Shown piece after piece: positions 22,511 through 31,737 of a stretch of 64,000 bases of DNA. The stretch's first letter is position 1. Each line of letters starts with the position of its first letter. A program made the position numbers and the translations under genes. The notes below the pieces were generated by a model. The model was not told the DNA's origin. It saw only the letters and a program-made list of their open reading frames with translations, and ran no database searches. Source of the stretch: Actinoallomurus liliacearum (GTDB lineage: Bacteria; Actinomycetota; Actinomycetes; Streptosporangiales; Streptosporangiaceae); assembly GCF_039542035.1 (NCBI RefSeq), contig NZ_BAABHJ010000027.1:124001-188000 (forward strand), given 5' to 3'.

Positions 22511-24127
22511 ATGCTGAAACGGATCTCCGCGGCGCTGGCGTTGGCCGGCGCCGCCGTGATGATGTCCTCCTGCGCGTCGTCCGCGACGCCCGCCGGCGCC
22601 GGGAGCCGCGCGGACTGCACCACGACCACCTCGCTCGGGGTGGTCGCGGGTACCGCCCGCGCCGGCCTGTGCGCGTTCCGGGGCATCCGGTACGCCGAGG
22701 CGCCGGTCGGGTCGCTGCGCTTCCGCCCGCCACGCCCCGTCGGGCGCTGGCGCGGCACGCTCCAGGCGACGGATGACAAGGCGGTGTGCCCGCAGGACCG
22801 GGACACCATGTCGGAGGACTATCCCGACGCGCGCACGCTGTTCACCGACGAGGACTGCCTGCGCCTCAACGTGTGGACCCCCGGCACCGACCACCGCCGC
22901 CGGCCGGTGATCGTGTTCGTCCACGGTGGCGCCGCCCGCTTCGGCACGGCCAATGAACCGCGCTACGACGGGGCGAAGCTCGCCACCCGGGGGGACGCGG
23001 TCGTGGTCTCCATCAACTACCGGCTCGGCGTGCTCGGCTGGTCCGAGCTGGGCGGGCTGGACCCCTCCTACAAGGGATCGGGCAACAACGGTCTGCGCGA
23101 CCAGATGACCGCCCTGCGGTGGGTGCGCGACCACATCGCCGACTTCGGCGGCGACCCGGCGAACGTCACCGCGGTCGGGGAGTCCGCGGGCGCCTTCTCC
23201 CTGAGCGCGATGCTGGCCACCGACCATCCGGAGCGGCTGTTCCAGCGGGTGATCCTGGAGAGCGGCAGTGGCGCCCTCGTGCACTCCGCCGCGTACGAGC
23301 GCAAGGTCGCCTCGGCGCTGCCGGTGAAGAGCGTGGCCGAGCTGCGCCGCATGTCGACGAAGCAGATCCTCGGCATGCAGAACAAGATCATCGACCAGGA
23401 CGAGCCGGGCATCCTCGGTGCGACGTACTTCGCCCCGTACATTGACGGCACCCTCGTCCGGGACTCGGTGATCAAGCGGGTCGCCCAGGGCAACGCCCGC
23501 GCCGTGGACCTGCTGCTCGGGACGAACCGCGACGAGATGAACTTCTTCGGCCAGCTCGGTCCCGAGGCGATGACCGGCATCGCACAGCAGTACGAGACGG
23601 TGTTCTTCCCGCAGGAACTGGCCGCGCGCCGGAAGCGCATGGTCGCGGCCTACCGCAGGGGCCGGTCGGCGACCGCGGCGGCGCTGGCCATGTTCAGCGA
23701 CCAGGGAATGCGGGTGCCGGCGACCCGGCTCGCGCAGGCGCAGAGCCGCTGGCGGCCGACGTACCTCTATGAGTTCGGCTGGCGGCCGACCGAGGAGTAC
23801 GGCGCCGTGCACACGATCGAGTTGCCGTTCGTCTTCGGGTCGTTCCGGTTCACCGGGATCCTGGGCGGTGACAAGGCGTTCCAGGCCGACCGGGCCCGCC
23901 TCACCACGTTGTCGGACCAGATGATCGACGCCTGGACGTCGTTCACCCGCACCGGCGACCCGAACGCCCGGCGTACCGTCCAGCGCCCCACCTGGCCCGC
24001 GTACCGGGCGCCGCAGCGCGCCACGATGATGTGGAACGTCGACGCCACGGTCGCGAACGACCCGCGCGGCCGGGAGCGCGCCCTCTGGGACGGCTACCCG
24101 TTCGCCGCGTTCGACCTGCCCGCCTGA
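22511..24127 (+). CDS. type-B carboxylesterase lipoprotein
   Basis: Alpha/beta hydrolase of 538 aa. The signal peptide has a lipobox (AAVMMSSCAS), so it is surface-anchored. Family landmarks are all present: oxyanion segment VFVHGGAARFG, nucleophile elbow GESAG near 215, LLGTNRDEMNFF with the catalytic acid, and YGAVHTIELPFVFG with the catalytic His. It hydrolyses carboxylic esters, possibly xenobiotic or lipid-type. ATG start with AAGGAG upstream. Position after the two-component genes suggests shared control. Confidence 0.88.
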   Translation: MLKRISAALALAGAAVMMSSCASSATPAGAGSRADCTTTTSLGVVAGTARAGLCAFRGIRYAEAPVGSLRFRPPRPVGRWRGTLQATDDKAVCPQDRDTMSEDYPDARTLFTDEDCLRLNVWTPGTDHRRRPVIVFVHGGAARFGTANEPRYDGAKLATRGDAVVVSINYRLGVLGWSELGGLDPSYKGSGNNGLRDQMTALRWVRDHIADFGGDPANVTAVGESAGAFSLSAMLATDHPERLFQRVILESGSGALVHSAAYERKVASALPVKSVAELRRMSTKQILGMQNKIIDQDEPGILGATYFAPYIDGTLVRDSVIKRVAQGNARAVDLLLGTNRDEMNFFGQLGPEAMTGIAQQYETVFFPQELAARRKRMVAAYRRGRSATAAALAMFSDQGMRVPATRLAQAQSRWRPTYLYEFGWRPTEEYGAVHTIELPFVFGSFRFTGILGGDKAFQADRARLTTLSDQMIDAWTSFTRTGDPNARRTVQRPTWPAYRAPQRATMMWNVDATVANDPRGRERALWDGYPFAAFDLPA

Positions 24128-24149
24128 GGCCCCGGCCGCCCGCTCCGGG

Positions 24150-27100
24150 TCATCGGGTGTCGGCGGTGCGCCGTCTTCCGGCGGCCGCGACCCGGAGGCC
24201 CGGGGCGAGGTGGTCGAGGTCCGTGTCCGGCCACCGCTGCTCGACCGCCCTGACGAGCGCGGCCACCAGGTCGCGGCCGTCGACTCCGCGTCCCGCCGCC
24301 CCGTCTTCGGGCAGCCGGTGCCACAGCTCGTTGACGGTCTCGAGGTAGGCGTCGGTCGGCCGCACGGTGTTCGCCTGGTGGAGCAGATCGAGCACCGCCG
24401 CGGCCGGCAGCCTGCCGACGTCGTCGCGCAGGCGCAGGAGGACGAGCCGGTGCAGCTCGGGGAAGGCGACCGCCGCCCGGAGGGATTCGCGGTAGAGCGC
24501 CGCGCGTTCGTCGCCGGCCGCGTCGCGGGCGTGGTCGAGCCGCCCGAGCCGGTAGCCGGGCAGGACGGCCTTCTCGTCGGCCGACCTGAACCGAACGCGG
24601 TCGCCCAGGGCATGGGACGACGGCACGGACTGGAGGAGCAGCAGCCCCATCCGCCAGTCCGGCAGGAACGCCAGGGTCCGTACGAGCATCCCGAGGTCGC
24701 TCGTCGCGGTCACCCGAAGGTCGTACGCTCCGGGATCGCCGGAGAGGAAGAGCTCATAGTCGGTCGCCTCGGGCCGGGTGCCCAGAGGCGCGATGGCGAA
24801 CGCGTCGAGGACCGAGACGGGGGAACCGTCCTCCCGGCTCAACCGGATCCGCAGCTCATCGGCGAGGCGCACCCTGACCCGCAGGGTCTTCAGGATCCTG
24901 TCCCATTCGGACGGGGACAGCTGGGCCTTCCAGAGTCTGCTCAGCCCGATCCAGCGCTCCACGGCTGCGGCCCCGGAGCCGGGGAACATCTCGGCGACGG
25001 TGATCCCTTCGCCGGACAGGAGGACGAGGAGGACGGTGAGGTTCGCCGTGTACGCGGCGAGCCGCCGGGTGACGGGATGCGTCACCGGCTCGTAGGCGGT
25101 GTAGGACCGTCCGGCGTGCGGGTACGGCGCGCCGTCGAGGAGCTCGCACAGCAGCGCCCGGCGCCCGCGCTCCTCCGGCCGGCGGCGGAGCAGCTCGCCG
25201 AGGAAGTCGACGATCGGCTCGCGTTCGGCGACGCACGCGAAGGACAGGACCGCGAACAGGAAACCGTCGTCCGGCCGGCCACCGGCGGCCGTCGACCGCG
25301 CGCTCATCACCTCCTTCACGGCGGTCAGATCGTCGAGCACGCGGACGGCGAGCCAGGCGACCAGGAACTCCGCGAAGGTCGGATGCAGGAACTCGAAGGT
25401 CCGGGTCCGCTGATCGTGGATCCGGGCCTCGGAGCGGTGGATGAAGAAGAACCGGCCCGTCGTGCGCTGCGCGGGACTCAGCGCGGCCCGCTCGTCGACG
25501 GCGGGGTCCCGGTGCTGTGGCAGCAGGACGGACAGGTCGCGGTCCAGCTCGGCCTCGTCGGCGGTCTGCCGGCCGCGGTTGAACATGGCCAGCGCGGCGA
25601 CGGCCAGGTGCTCCAGCTCCGCCTCCGCCAGCCGGCGCTGCGCGTCCGACGGCAGCGACGCGGTCTCCGGCGCCTTGCGCATCTCGCGGAACGCGAAGTC
25701 CAGCAGCAGCGCCTCGTACAGGTCGGCCTGGCCGAGGCTCCCGGTGGCGGTCTGCAGCGCGTTGTCCTGCGCGTCGAAGATGGCGAGCATGAGCAGGAGC
25801 AGTGGCTGACGCGCCAGCTCCCGATGGGCCAGGACGGTCTCGACGGGAAGCGGGCGGCGGGACCGCGCCGTGAGGAGCGCCCCGTTGTGCCGGTGCCAGA
25901 CGTCCAGCCAGTAGCGCACCTGGTCGTCGGTGAAGGGCAGGAGTCGCAGCGCGACGGTGCCCGCCGGATACCGTACGCGGTCGGCGACCACGGTGCGGCT
26001 CGTCACGATCACGGCGATCGGCTGCCCGAGCGCCGACTGCCGGCGCTGCAGGTCACGGACCTGCTCCAGGTAGTCGTACCGGTTCACGCCCGCCGCCTGC
26101 AGCATCTCGTCGAAGCCGTCGAGGATCACGACGGGCAACGCGCCGTCGGCCGCCTCGAGCAGATCGGGCAGGGTCACCCGTTCGCCCGACTGGCGGTGGA
26201 TCGCCTGCTCGATCTGCTCCTGGATCATCGACTCGGCGGCGACCTGGCGGAGTTCGACCCGGATCGGCAGGAAGTCCTCCTCCGGCAGGCGGGCGGCGAG
26301 GACCTCGGTCAGCTTCGACTTGCCCGACCCGGGCTCGCCGAGGACCACGAGCGGGGCCTGGACCGCCCGCGGAGAGGTCAGGAATCCGGACAGGAACGCC
26401 GCGGCGTGCGGCTCCCGCACCTGCTCGTTCGCCCAGAACTCCGGGTCGGCCGGGCTCTCCGCCGGGGGGACCTCCGCCACCTTGCAGCGCGGGTTGACGT
26501 ACGCGTCACCCAGGGCGGGCAGGACCACGCCGTCGGGCGCCCGGCCGGTCGCGACGATCGGCTCGGACAGCGCCGCGCGGTATCCCCGGAGCAGGTGGCG
26601 TCTCGGCCGTTCGCCCGGCCGGTTCGCCGCCATGGTGCCGAGGAGCGTTCCCACCTCGGACAGCCCCGCGCCGAGCGCCTCGAGCCGGGTCAGGTTCGCC
26701 CAGACCTCGAACTCCCGGTTGTCCGTCGCGAGCCTCCGGAACGCCTGCTCGTAGTTCTCCAGCGCGGCCGGTGGCACGGCCGCCACCGCCCGGGTCAGGC
26801 GAGCGCGCTCCGGGCCGGAGAGCGCGTCCCACGCGGCGACGCCCCGCAGGAAGGCCGTCAGCCGCCGCGACATCTGCTCGTACGTCGACCTGATCGCCGC
26901 TCGGGTGCTCTCGTACGGGACGTGCGGCTCGGGCAGCGGGAGCCGGTCGTTCAGCAGTCCGTCGACCAGTTCGGCGCCCCCGCGCGCGGGAAGGCCGCCG
27001 GTCGCATGGGCGACCTTCTCGCCGGGGGTCAGGTCGAAACGCTCGAGCCCGATCGCGGGATCCGCCTGTTCCAGCGCCTCGAAGTAGGAGGACACCACGA

Positions 27101-27380
27101 GGACGGCGTGGGCCGCCGCGAGCCGCTGCGTACGGTCGAAGCGGGACAGCCCGTTGCGCCGCTCCGCGATCCGGCGCACGGTGTCGTGCCCGAACCTGAC
27201 GATCTCCTCTTTCAGGTCGAACAGGTTGAGGGCGGCGGACATGTCGTTCCCGGTCGCCAGCGCGGCGACCGACCACGTCACCAGGCCCGCGGCCGCCAGC
27301 CGGTCGGCGAGGCCGATCAGGCGGCTGGGACGGCCACCGAGGATCTTCAGAGCGTCGGCGTAGGTCAGCGACTCTGCCAC
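24150..27380 (-). CDS. NACHT NTPase (bacterial NLR-like, N-terminal NNH-type domain)
   Basis: STAND-class NTPase of 1076 aa. Residues 1-290 form a helical N-terminal domain (LTYADALKILGG ... LSRFDRTQRLAAAHAVLVV) that resembles the NNH7-type NACHT N-terminal helical domain of actinobacteria. The NACHT core has Walker A VVLGEPGSGKSKL (near 344-356), Walker B VVILDGFDEML with the NACHT acidic pair (near 413-423) and sensor VIVTSRT (near 460). A winged-helix-like segment and a helical C-terminal region of about 350 residues follow, without recognisable LRR, TPR or enzyme motifs. Such proteins act as bacterial NLRs in anti-phage defence; that role is inferred. GTG start with AAAGGAG six bases upstream. 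No obvious effector gene is adjacent, so the effector would be the N-terminal domain itself. Confidence 0.87.
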   Translation of the reverse strand: MAESLTYADALKILGGRPSRLIGLADRLAAAGLVTWSVAALATGNDMSAALNLFDLKEEIVRFGHDTVRRIAERRNGLSRFDRTQRLAAAHAVLVVSSYFEALEQADPAIGLERFDLTPGEKVAHATGGLPARGGAELVDGLLNDRLPLPEPHVPYESTRAAIRSTYEQMSRRLTAFLRGVAAWDALSGPERARLTRAVAAVPPAALENYEQAFRRLATDNREFEVWANLTRLEALGAGLSEVGTLLGTMAANRPGERPRRHLLRGYRAALSEPIVATGRAPDGVVLPALGDAYVNPRCKVAEVPPAESPADPEFWANEQVREPHAAAFLSGFLTSPRAVQAPLVVLGEPGSGKSKLTEVLAARLPEEDFLPIRVELRQVAAESMIQEQIEQAIHRQSGERVTLPDLLEAADGALPVVILDGFDEMLQAAGVNRYDYLEQVRDLQRRQSALGQPIAVIVTSRTVVADRVRYPAGTVALRLLPFTDDQVRYWLDVWHRHNGALLTARSRRPLPVETVLAHRELARQPLLLLMLAIFDAQDNALQTATGSLGQADLYEALLLDFAFREMRKAPETASLPSDAQRRLAEAELEHLAVAALAMFNRGRQTADEAELDRDLSVLLPQHRDPAVDERAALSPAQRTTGRFFFIHRSEARIHDQRTRTFEFLHPTFAEFLVAWLAVRVLDDLTAVKEVMSARSTAAGGRPDDGFLFAVLSFACVAEREPIVDFLGELLRRRPEERGRRALLCELLDGAPYPHAGRSYTAYEPVTHPVTRRLAAYTANLTVLLVLLSGEGITVAEMFPGSGAAAVERWIGLSRLWKAQLSPSEWDRILKTLRVRVRLADELRIRLSREDGSPVSVLDAFAIAPLGTRPEATDYELFLSGDPGAYDLRVTATSDLGMLVRTLAFLPDWRMGLLLLQSVPSSHALGDRVRFRSADEKAVLPGYRLGRLDHARDAAGDERAALYRESLRAAVAFPELHRLVLLRLRDDVGRLPAAAVLDLLHQANTVRPTDAYLETVNELWHRLPEDGAAGRGVDGRDLVAALVRAVEQRWPDTDLDHLAPGLRVAAAGRRRTADTR

Positions 27381-27495
27381 TCGGGCTCCTTTTAGGGGGG
27401 AAGGTTCGCCCCTATCATCGGCCGAGAGAGCCGGGAGTCGCACTCGCGCCCGCGTACGGTGCCGGGACCGGGCGAGAGCCGCTTCGGGCAAGCGA

Positions 27496-27528
27496 AAGCC
27501 GGGCGGGTCGGTGCGACCCGCCCGGCTT
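27496..27528 (-). terminator. terminator of the L,D-transpeptidase gene
   Basis: A perfect 15-bp stem (AAGCCGGGCGGGTCG with its complement) around a GTG loop, 10 bp after the transpeptidase stop codon. On the reverse strand it also stands between that gene and the NACHT promoter. Confidence 0.8.
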
Positions 27529-27537
27529 CGTCCCTCG

Positions 27538-28782
27538 TCAGTTGCCCGCCGGGGCTCCGGAGGACGCCGTGAGGGCGGTCGTCGTCACCGGCTGCTTCGT
27601 GGCGCTCTCCTTCATCCACTTGGTGAAGGACAGCTGCCAGTAGCCCCAGCCGTTGTTCCACTCGAGGTCACGGGTCGTGCCGCTGATGACGATGACGTCG
27701 CCGCGGTTGCTCAGGTTGAAGAACCACTGCGCACCGGCGGGCGTCTGCCGGACGCAACCGTGACTGCAGTTGCTGTGGCCGAGGCACCCGTACTCGCCGG
27801 GGCTCTGGTGCAGGTACTCGCCGCTGTTGCTGATCTGCACGTCCTTGTAGACGAGCTCGTGGTAGTACCCGGGCTCGCCCTCCTTGATGTTCGGCGAGGT
27901 CATGGTCACGACCGGGGACTTGCCCATCGCCAGGTGGACGCCGCTGGTGGTGCGGAAGTCGTTGCCGTGGGAGTCACCGCCGCCCATGCCGCCGCTCACC
28001 TTGATGGTCTTGGCGAGGTTGCCGTCGACGTAGACCTTGTTCAGGTGGGTCTTGAGGTTGACCTTGGCGATGTGGGAGGCGCCGATCGAGAAGTTCTTCG
28101 TGACGTCCTTGGTCCCGTACACGCCGGCGGACGCCCGGACGCCCGCCATGTGCGCGACGAGGCTGACCTTGCTGTGCGCGGGCCAGTAGGCCTTCGTCCG
28201 GAAGATGACCTGCTGGCTGGTGATCCAGCGCCAGGCGCCCTCCATCGGGGAGGTCGACCGCACCTCGAGTGCCTTCTCGACGGCGGCCTTGTTGGCGACC
28301 GGCCGGTCGAAGCTCACGGTGATCGGCATGCCGACGCCGACGGTCTCCCCGGCCCGTGGGATCACGTCGCTGACCTTCACCGTCGAGGACGCCTTGAGGG
28401 TCGTGAACTTACTCGTGGCGGTCGTGACCTTGCCGTCCGCGTTCTTCGCGGTGGCGGTCACGGTGTACGTGGCGCCGGGCTTGAGCGTCCACTTCGTCTG
28501 CCAGGTCTTCCTGTCCGCGGACAGGGCGCCGTCGACGGTGCTGGATCCCGCCTGAACGCTCACCTGCTGCAGGACGCCGCTGGCCGCCGTCACCGTCACG
28601 CCCTTGTCCGGGCGCACCTTGGCGGCCCCGTTGGCCGGCGTGATGGTGGCCGCCGCGTCCGGCGCCTTGGCGGACTTGCCCGTCGTGGAGGCGTCGCCGC
28701 TCGATGAGCACGCCGCGGCCAGTGTGAGAAGGGCTGCGGCCGCCGCCGGCATGACCCATCGACCCGATCGACTGATGCGCAC
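27538..28782 (-). CDS. L,D-transpeptidase lipoprotein (LdtMt2-like)
   Basis: Cell-wall enzyme of about 414 aa that forms 3-3 crosslinks in peptidoglycan. Lipobox signal (LLTLAAACSSS) anchors it outside the membrane. Two Ig-like domains follow (about 50-250), then the YkuD catalytic domain with HSNCSHGCVRQTP, which contains the SHGC active-site Cys. The length matches the mycobacterial LdtMt2 class. The start is one of two nearby GTG codons (28782 or 28794); the former gives a typical short basic n-region. The AT-rich 100 bp upstream probably holds its promoter. Confidence 0.9.
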   Translation of the reverse strand: MRISRSGRWVMPAAAAALLTLAAACSSSGDASTTGKSAKAPDAAATITPANGAAKVRPDKGVTVTAASGVLQQVSVQAGSSTVDGALSADRKTWQTKWTLKPGATYTVTATAKNADGKVTTATSKFTTLKASSTVKVSDVIPRAGETVGVGMPITVSFDRPVANKAAVEKALEVRSTSPMEGAWRWITSQQVIFRTKAYWPAHSKVSLVAHMAGVRASAGVYGTKDVTKNFSIGASHIAKVNLKTHLNKVYVDGNLAKTIKVSGGMGGGDSHGNDFRTTSGVHLAMGKSPVVTMTSPNIKEGEPGYYHELVYKDVQISNSGEYLHQSPGEYGCLGHSNCSHGCVRQTPAGAQWFFNLSNRGDVIVISGTTRDLEWNNGWGYWQLSFTKWMKESATKQPVTTTALTASSGAPAGN

Positions 28783-28990
28783 TGATGACCCCACTTCGCG
28801 CAGAAAGATGCGCGGCTCATCACGGCAGAACGGAGGCGCGCATCGGTAGATCCCCGGTAATTTGAGCATCATAGTATCGATCATCGCCAATTAACCGGGC
28901 AATACCGCTTTTGCGGCCGCTGACTCGCGAAACGGTGATACGAGGCGGGCGGTCGCCGCGCTCTTCGGCGTGAACGCCGGCGGATACGAC

Positions 28991-29025
28991 GGGACCCCGC
29001 CGGTCGGCTCGACCGGCGGGGTCCC
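28991..29025 (-). terminator. terminator of the small secreted protein gene
   Basis: Perfect 15-bp stem (GGGACCCCGCCGGTC with its complement) around GGCTC, 17 bp beyond the stop codon at 29042. Confidence 0.8.
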
Positions 29026-29041
29026 GCGTCCCTTCCGCTCG

Positions 29042-29566
29042 TCAGCGGGTGAAGACGGTGAGCGTCTCGGCCACCGGACGCGGCTCTCGCGGCGAACACG
29101 GAACGACGACGTCACCGAAGGGCGCGGTGCTCACCTTGAGCACGACCCTGGCGAGCCGGAGCCGATCGACGCCGATCGCCCTCGGGACCCACCCGCCCGT
29201 GAGGTCGCCGGTGACGGGCCCGTACGCGGCGACCGGACCGCCGGATCCCGACAGCCGGAACGCGCCGGTCTGCGCACCGGCGACGTCGACGTCGGCGATG
29301 GCGCTCCAGGAGGTCACCGCCACCGGCGGACGCAGGCTGAGCCGGGCGACGTGCAGGTCGACCCGCGTGAACGTGCCGACCGTGGGCCGGTCCGGCGTCG
29401 CGGTCAGAGTGCCGTCGAACTGCACGCTCCGGTCCCCGAGGATCGGCACCGCGCACGTGTAGACCATGGAGAAACGGGCCGCGTCTGCGGGCGCCTGGGT
29501 GAGGACGAGGCCGAGTGCGACGGTCGTGGCCGCGGTGACGATGCGTCGGTCGAAAGACTTGATCAT
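29042..29566 (-). CDS. small secreted protein (DUF6801-like)
   Basis: Exported protein of 174 aa. The signal peptide spans about 1-30 (TAATTVALGLVLTQAPADA). The mature part is beta-rich with two cysteines (YTCAVPILGD near 36 and VVPCSPRE near 158) that could form a disulfide. The FDGTLTATPDRPTVGTFTRV segment is reminiscent of DUF6801 proteins of actinomycete cell surfaces. ATG start with AAGGAG. Function unknown; it lies alone between the transpeptidase and the iron uptake genes. Confidence 0.65.
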   Translation of the reverse strand: MIKSFDRRIVTAATTVALGLVLTQAPADAARFSMVYTCAVPILGDRSVQFDGTLTATPDRPTVGTFTRVDLHVARLSLRPPVAVTSWSAIADVDVAGAQTGAFRLSGSGGPVAAYGPVTGDLTGGWVPRAIGVDRLRLARVVLKVSTAPFGDVVVPCSPREPRPVAETLTVFTR

Positions 29567-29704
29567 CTGATCTCCTTGGCAGAGGTCGTTTCCGCCAAGA
29601 AGACGATCACGGGTGACCGGCCGGGCCACCCCCGTGAAACGCGATTCGACGGAATCTTTGAGCCGCCGGTACCTCGCGCGGGGCGCCGCCCGGCCCCGCC
29701 CGCT

Positions 29705-30667
29705 CTACCGCCGTGCCGCGGGCACGACCAGGGGCGTCCCGGTCTCCGGGTCGTCGATCACACGGCAGGGCAGGCCGAAGACCTCCTCCACCCGCTCGGC
29801 CGTGACCACCTCGGCGGGGGCTCCCTCGGCGACCACCCGCCCGCCGCGCATCGCGATCAGATGGTCGGCGTACCGTGCCGCGTGGTTCAGGTCGTGCAGC
29901 ACGGCGACGAGGGTGCGGCCCTGCTCCCGCTGCAGGCGCGCGCACAGGTCGAGCACGTCGATCTGATGGGCGATGTCCAGGTAGGTCGTTGGCTCGTCCA
30001 GGAGCAGCAGCGGGGTCTCCTGGGCCAGCGCCATCGCGATCCAGACGCGCTGGCGCTGGCCGCCGGACAACTCGTCGACGTGGGCGCCGGCCAGCTCCGC
30101 CACGCCGGTGGCGGCCATCGACTCCTGGACGACGCGCTCGTCGTCGGCCGACCACTGGCGGAACAGGCCCTGGTGGGGGTGCCGGCCGCGCGCCACCAGG
30201 TCGGCGACCCTGATGCCCTCCGGGGCGATCGATGACTGCGGCAGCAGCCCGAGCGTTCGCGCGACCGTTCGCGTGGCCTGCGCGTGGATGTCCCGGCCGT
30301 CCAGCAGCACGGTGCCGGAGCGCGGCCTGAGCATGCGCGCGAGCGCGCGCAGCAGCGTCGACTTGCCGCAGGCGTTCGGCCCCACGATGACGGTGAAGGA
30401 CCCGTCGGGGATCGCCACGGTCAACTCCTCGGCGACGACCCGGCGCTCGTACGCGAGCGTCAGCGCCCGCCCCATGAGCCGGGTTCCGCCCGCTCCCGCG
30501 CCCCGCTCCCCCGCCACCGGTCCGGCCGCGTCGTCCGGCGGACGGGGCGTGCGGTGCCCCTGGTCCGCCGGTCCGGGTACGGCGCCCGGCGTACGGTGTA
30601 CGCGTTCGCGCGTGCCGTCGTGTCCCACGTTTCCTGCCTCCGTCGTCGAACGGTCCGAAGTCGTCAC
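29705..30667 (-). CDS. iron-siderophore ABC transporter ATPase (FecE/FepC type)
   Basis: Cytosolic nucleotide-binding subunit of 320 aa. Walker A VGPNACGKSTLLR, signature LSGGQRQRVWIAMALAQ, Walker B LLLLDEPTTYLD and H-loop VLHDLNHA are all intact. The GTG start overlaps the stop of the upstream permease (GTGA), giving an N-terminal extension of about 65 non-conserved residues; a later start such as the Met at LMGRALTLAYERR is possible. It is the third gene of the FecC-FecD-FecE importer operon and powers uptake of the ferric hydroxamate bound by the divergent lipoprotein. Confidence 0.9.
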   Translation of the reverse strand: MTTSDRSTTEAGNVGHDGTRERVHRTPGAVPGPADQGHRTPRPPDDAAGPVAGERGAGAGGTRLMGRALTLAYERRVVAEELTVAIPDGSFTVIVGPNACGKSTLLRALARMLRPRSGTVLLDGRDIHAQATRTVARTLGLLPQSSIAPEGIRVADLVARGRHPHQGLFRQWSADDERVVQESMAATGVAELAGAHVDELSGGQRQRVWIAMALAQETPLLLLDEPTTYLDIAHQIDVLDLCARLQREQGRTLVAVLHDLNHAARYADHLIAMRGGRVVAEGAPAEVVTAERVEEVFGLPCRVIDDPETGTPLVVPAARR

Positions 30668-31737
30668 AGCCGTCCCGTGCGGCGTTCCGTGGCGAGCAGC
30701 CAGATCAGGTAGGCGCCGCCGAGCACGCCGGTCACCACGCCGACCGGCAACTGGTGGCCGGGGATCAGCCGCTGGGCGGCCAGGTCGGCGGTGACCAGCA
30801 GCGCCGCGCCCATGCACAGGGAGGGCAGCAGGTTGGGGCCCGGTTCGCGGGTGAGGCGCCGGGCCAGTTGCGGGGCGGTCAGCGCGACGAACGACACCGG
30901 GCCGGTGGTGGCGGCGGCGAGCGCGCTGAGCAGCACCGCCGAGGCCAGCAGCACCAGGCGGATCCGCTGCACCCGCACGCCGAGCGCCGTCGCCGCGTCG
31001 TCGCCCATCTCGAGGATCCGCAGTCCCCGCGCGCAGCCGAGCAGCACCGCCGGCACGACCACGACCGTGGCCGTCAGGACCGGGGCCAGGTCGCCCCAGC
31101 CGCGCCCGTCGAGGGTGCCGGTCAGCCAGAGGACCGCGCGTGCGGCGTCGGAGATGTTCGTGCGGGTGATCAGGTAGCCGTTGATCCCGGTGAGGATCGC
31201 GGCGACGCCGATGCCGACGAGGACGAGCCGGCCGCCGTGCAGACCTTCGCGCCAGGCGAGCAGGTAGATGACGACGCCGGTGGCGATTCCTCCGGCGACC
31301 GCGCCGGCCGCCAGCGCCACCGCGCCGCCGCCGACGACGATCGCTGTGAGGGCCCCGGCCGCCGCGCCCTGGGTGAACCCGAGGAGGTCCGGGCTGCCGA
31401 GCGGATTGCGGGCCAGCGCCTGGAACGCGGCACCGGAGAACGCCAGCGCGGCACCGGCCGCCAGGGCCGTGAGCACGCGCGGCAGCCGTACCTGCTCGAC
31501 GATGAAGACGTCGGCGGGGCTTCCCCCGCCCAGGAGCGTACGGACGACGTCCACCGGGCTCATCGGATAGTCACCGCCGCCGATGGCGAGGACGGCCCCG
31601 GCCGCGGCGATCAGGACGCACGCCGCGCCGACCGCGAGGGCGCGCGGCCGCAGCCGTACCGAGAGCCCACCGGAGGTCCGAAGGACGATCGCCCTGCTCG
31701 GCTCGTTCCGCTCCTGCCGCTCGTCCACGCGCCTCAT
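30664..31737 (-). CDS. siderophore ABC transporter permease (FecD type)
   Basis: Integral membrane protein of 357 aa with about ten helices. FecCD family landmarks are VRLPRVLTALAAGAALAFSG, RNPLGSPDLLGFTQGAA and the C-terminal LPVGVVTGVLGGAYLIWLL. ATGA overlaps with the preceding permease stop and GTGA with the ATPase start show tight coupling. It forms the channel with the other permease in a heterodimer. Confidence 0.9.
   Translation of the reverse strand: MRRVDERQERNEPSRAIVLRTSGGLSVRLRPRALAVGAACVLIAAAGAVLAIGGGDYPMSPVDVVRTLLGGGSPADVFIVEQVRLPRVLTALAAGAALAFSGAAFQALARNPLGSPDLLGFTQGAAAGALTAIVVGGGAVALAAGAVAGGIATGVVIYLLAWREGLHGGRLVLVGIGVAAILTGINGYLITRTNISDAARAVLWLTGTLDGRGWGDLAPVLTATVVVVPAVLLGCARGLRILEMGDDAATALGVRVQRIRLVLLASAVLLSALAAATTGPVSFVALTAPQLARRLTREPGPNLLPSLCMGAALLVTADLAAQRLIPGHQLPVGVVTGVLGGAYLIWLLATERRTGRL

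Noticed and set aside
24210..27395. 1061-aa open frame antisense to the NACHT gene
   Set aside because: No domain, no ribosome site, low-complexity Arg/Gly/Val content. The minus-strand frame has Walker motifs and a good Shine-Dalgarno.
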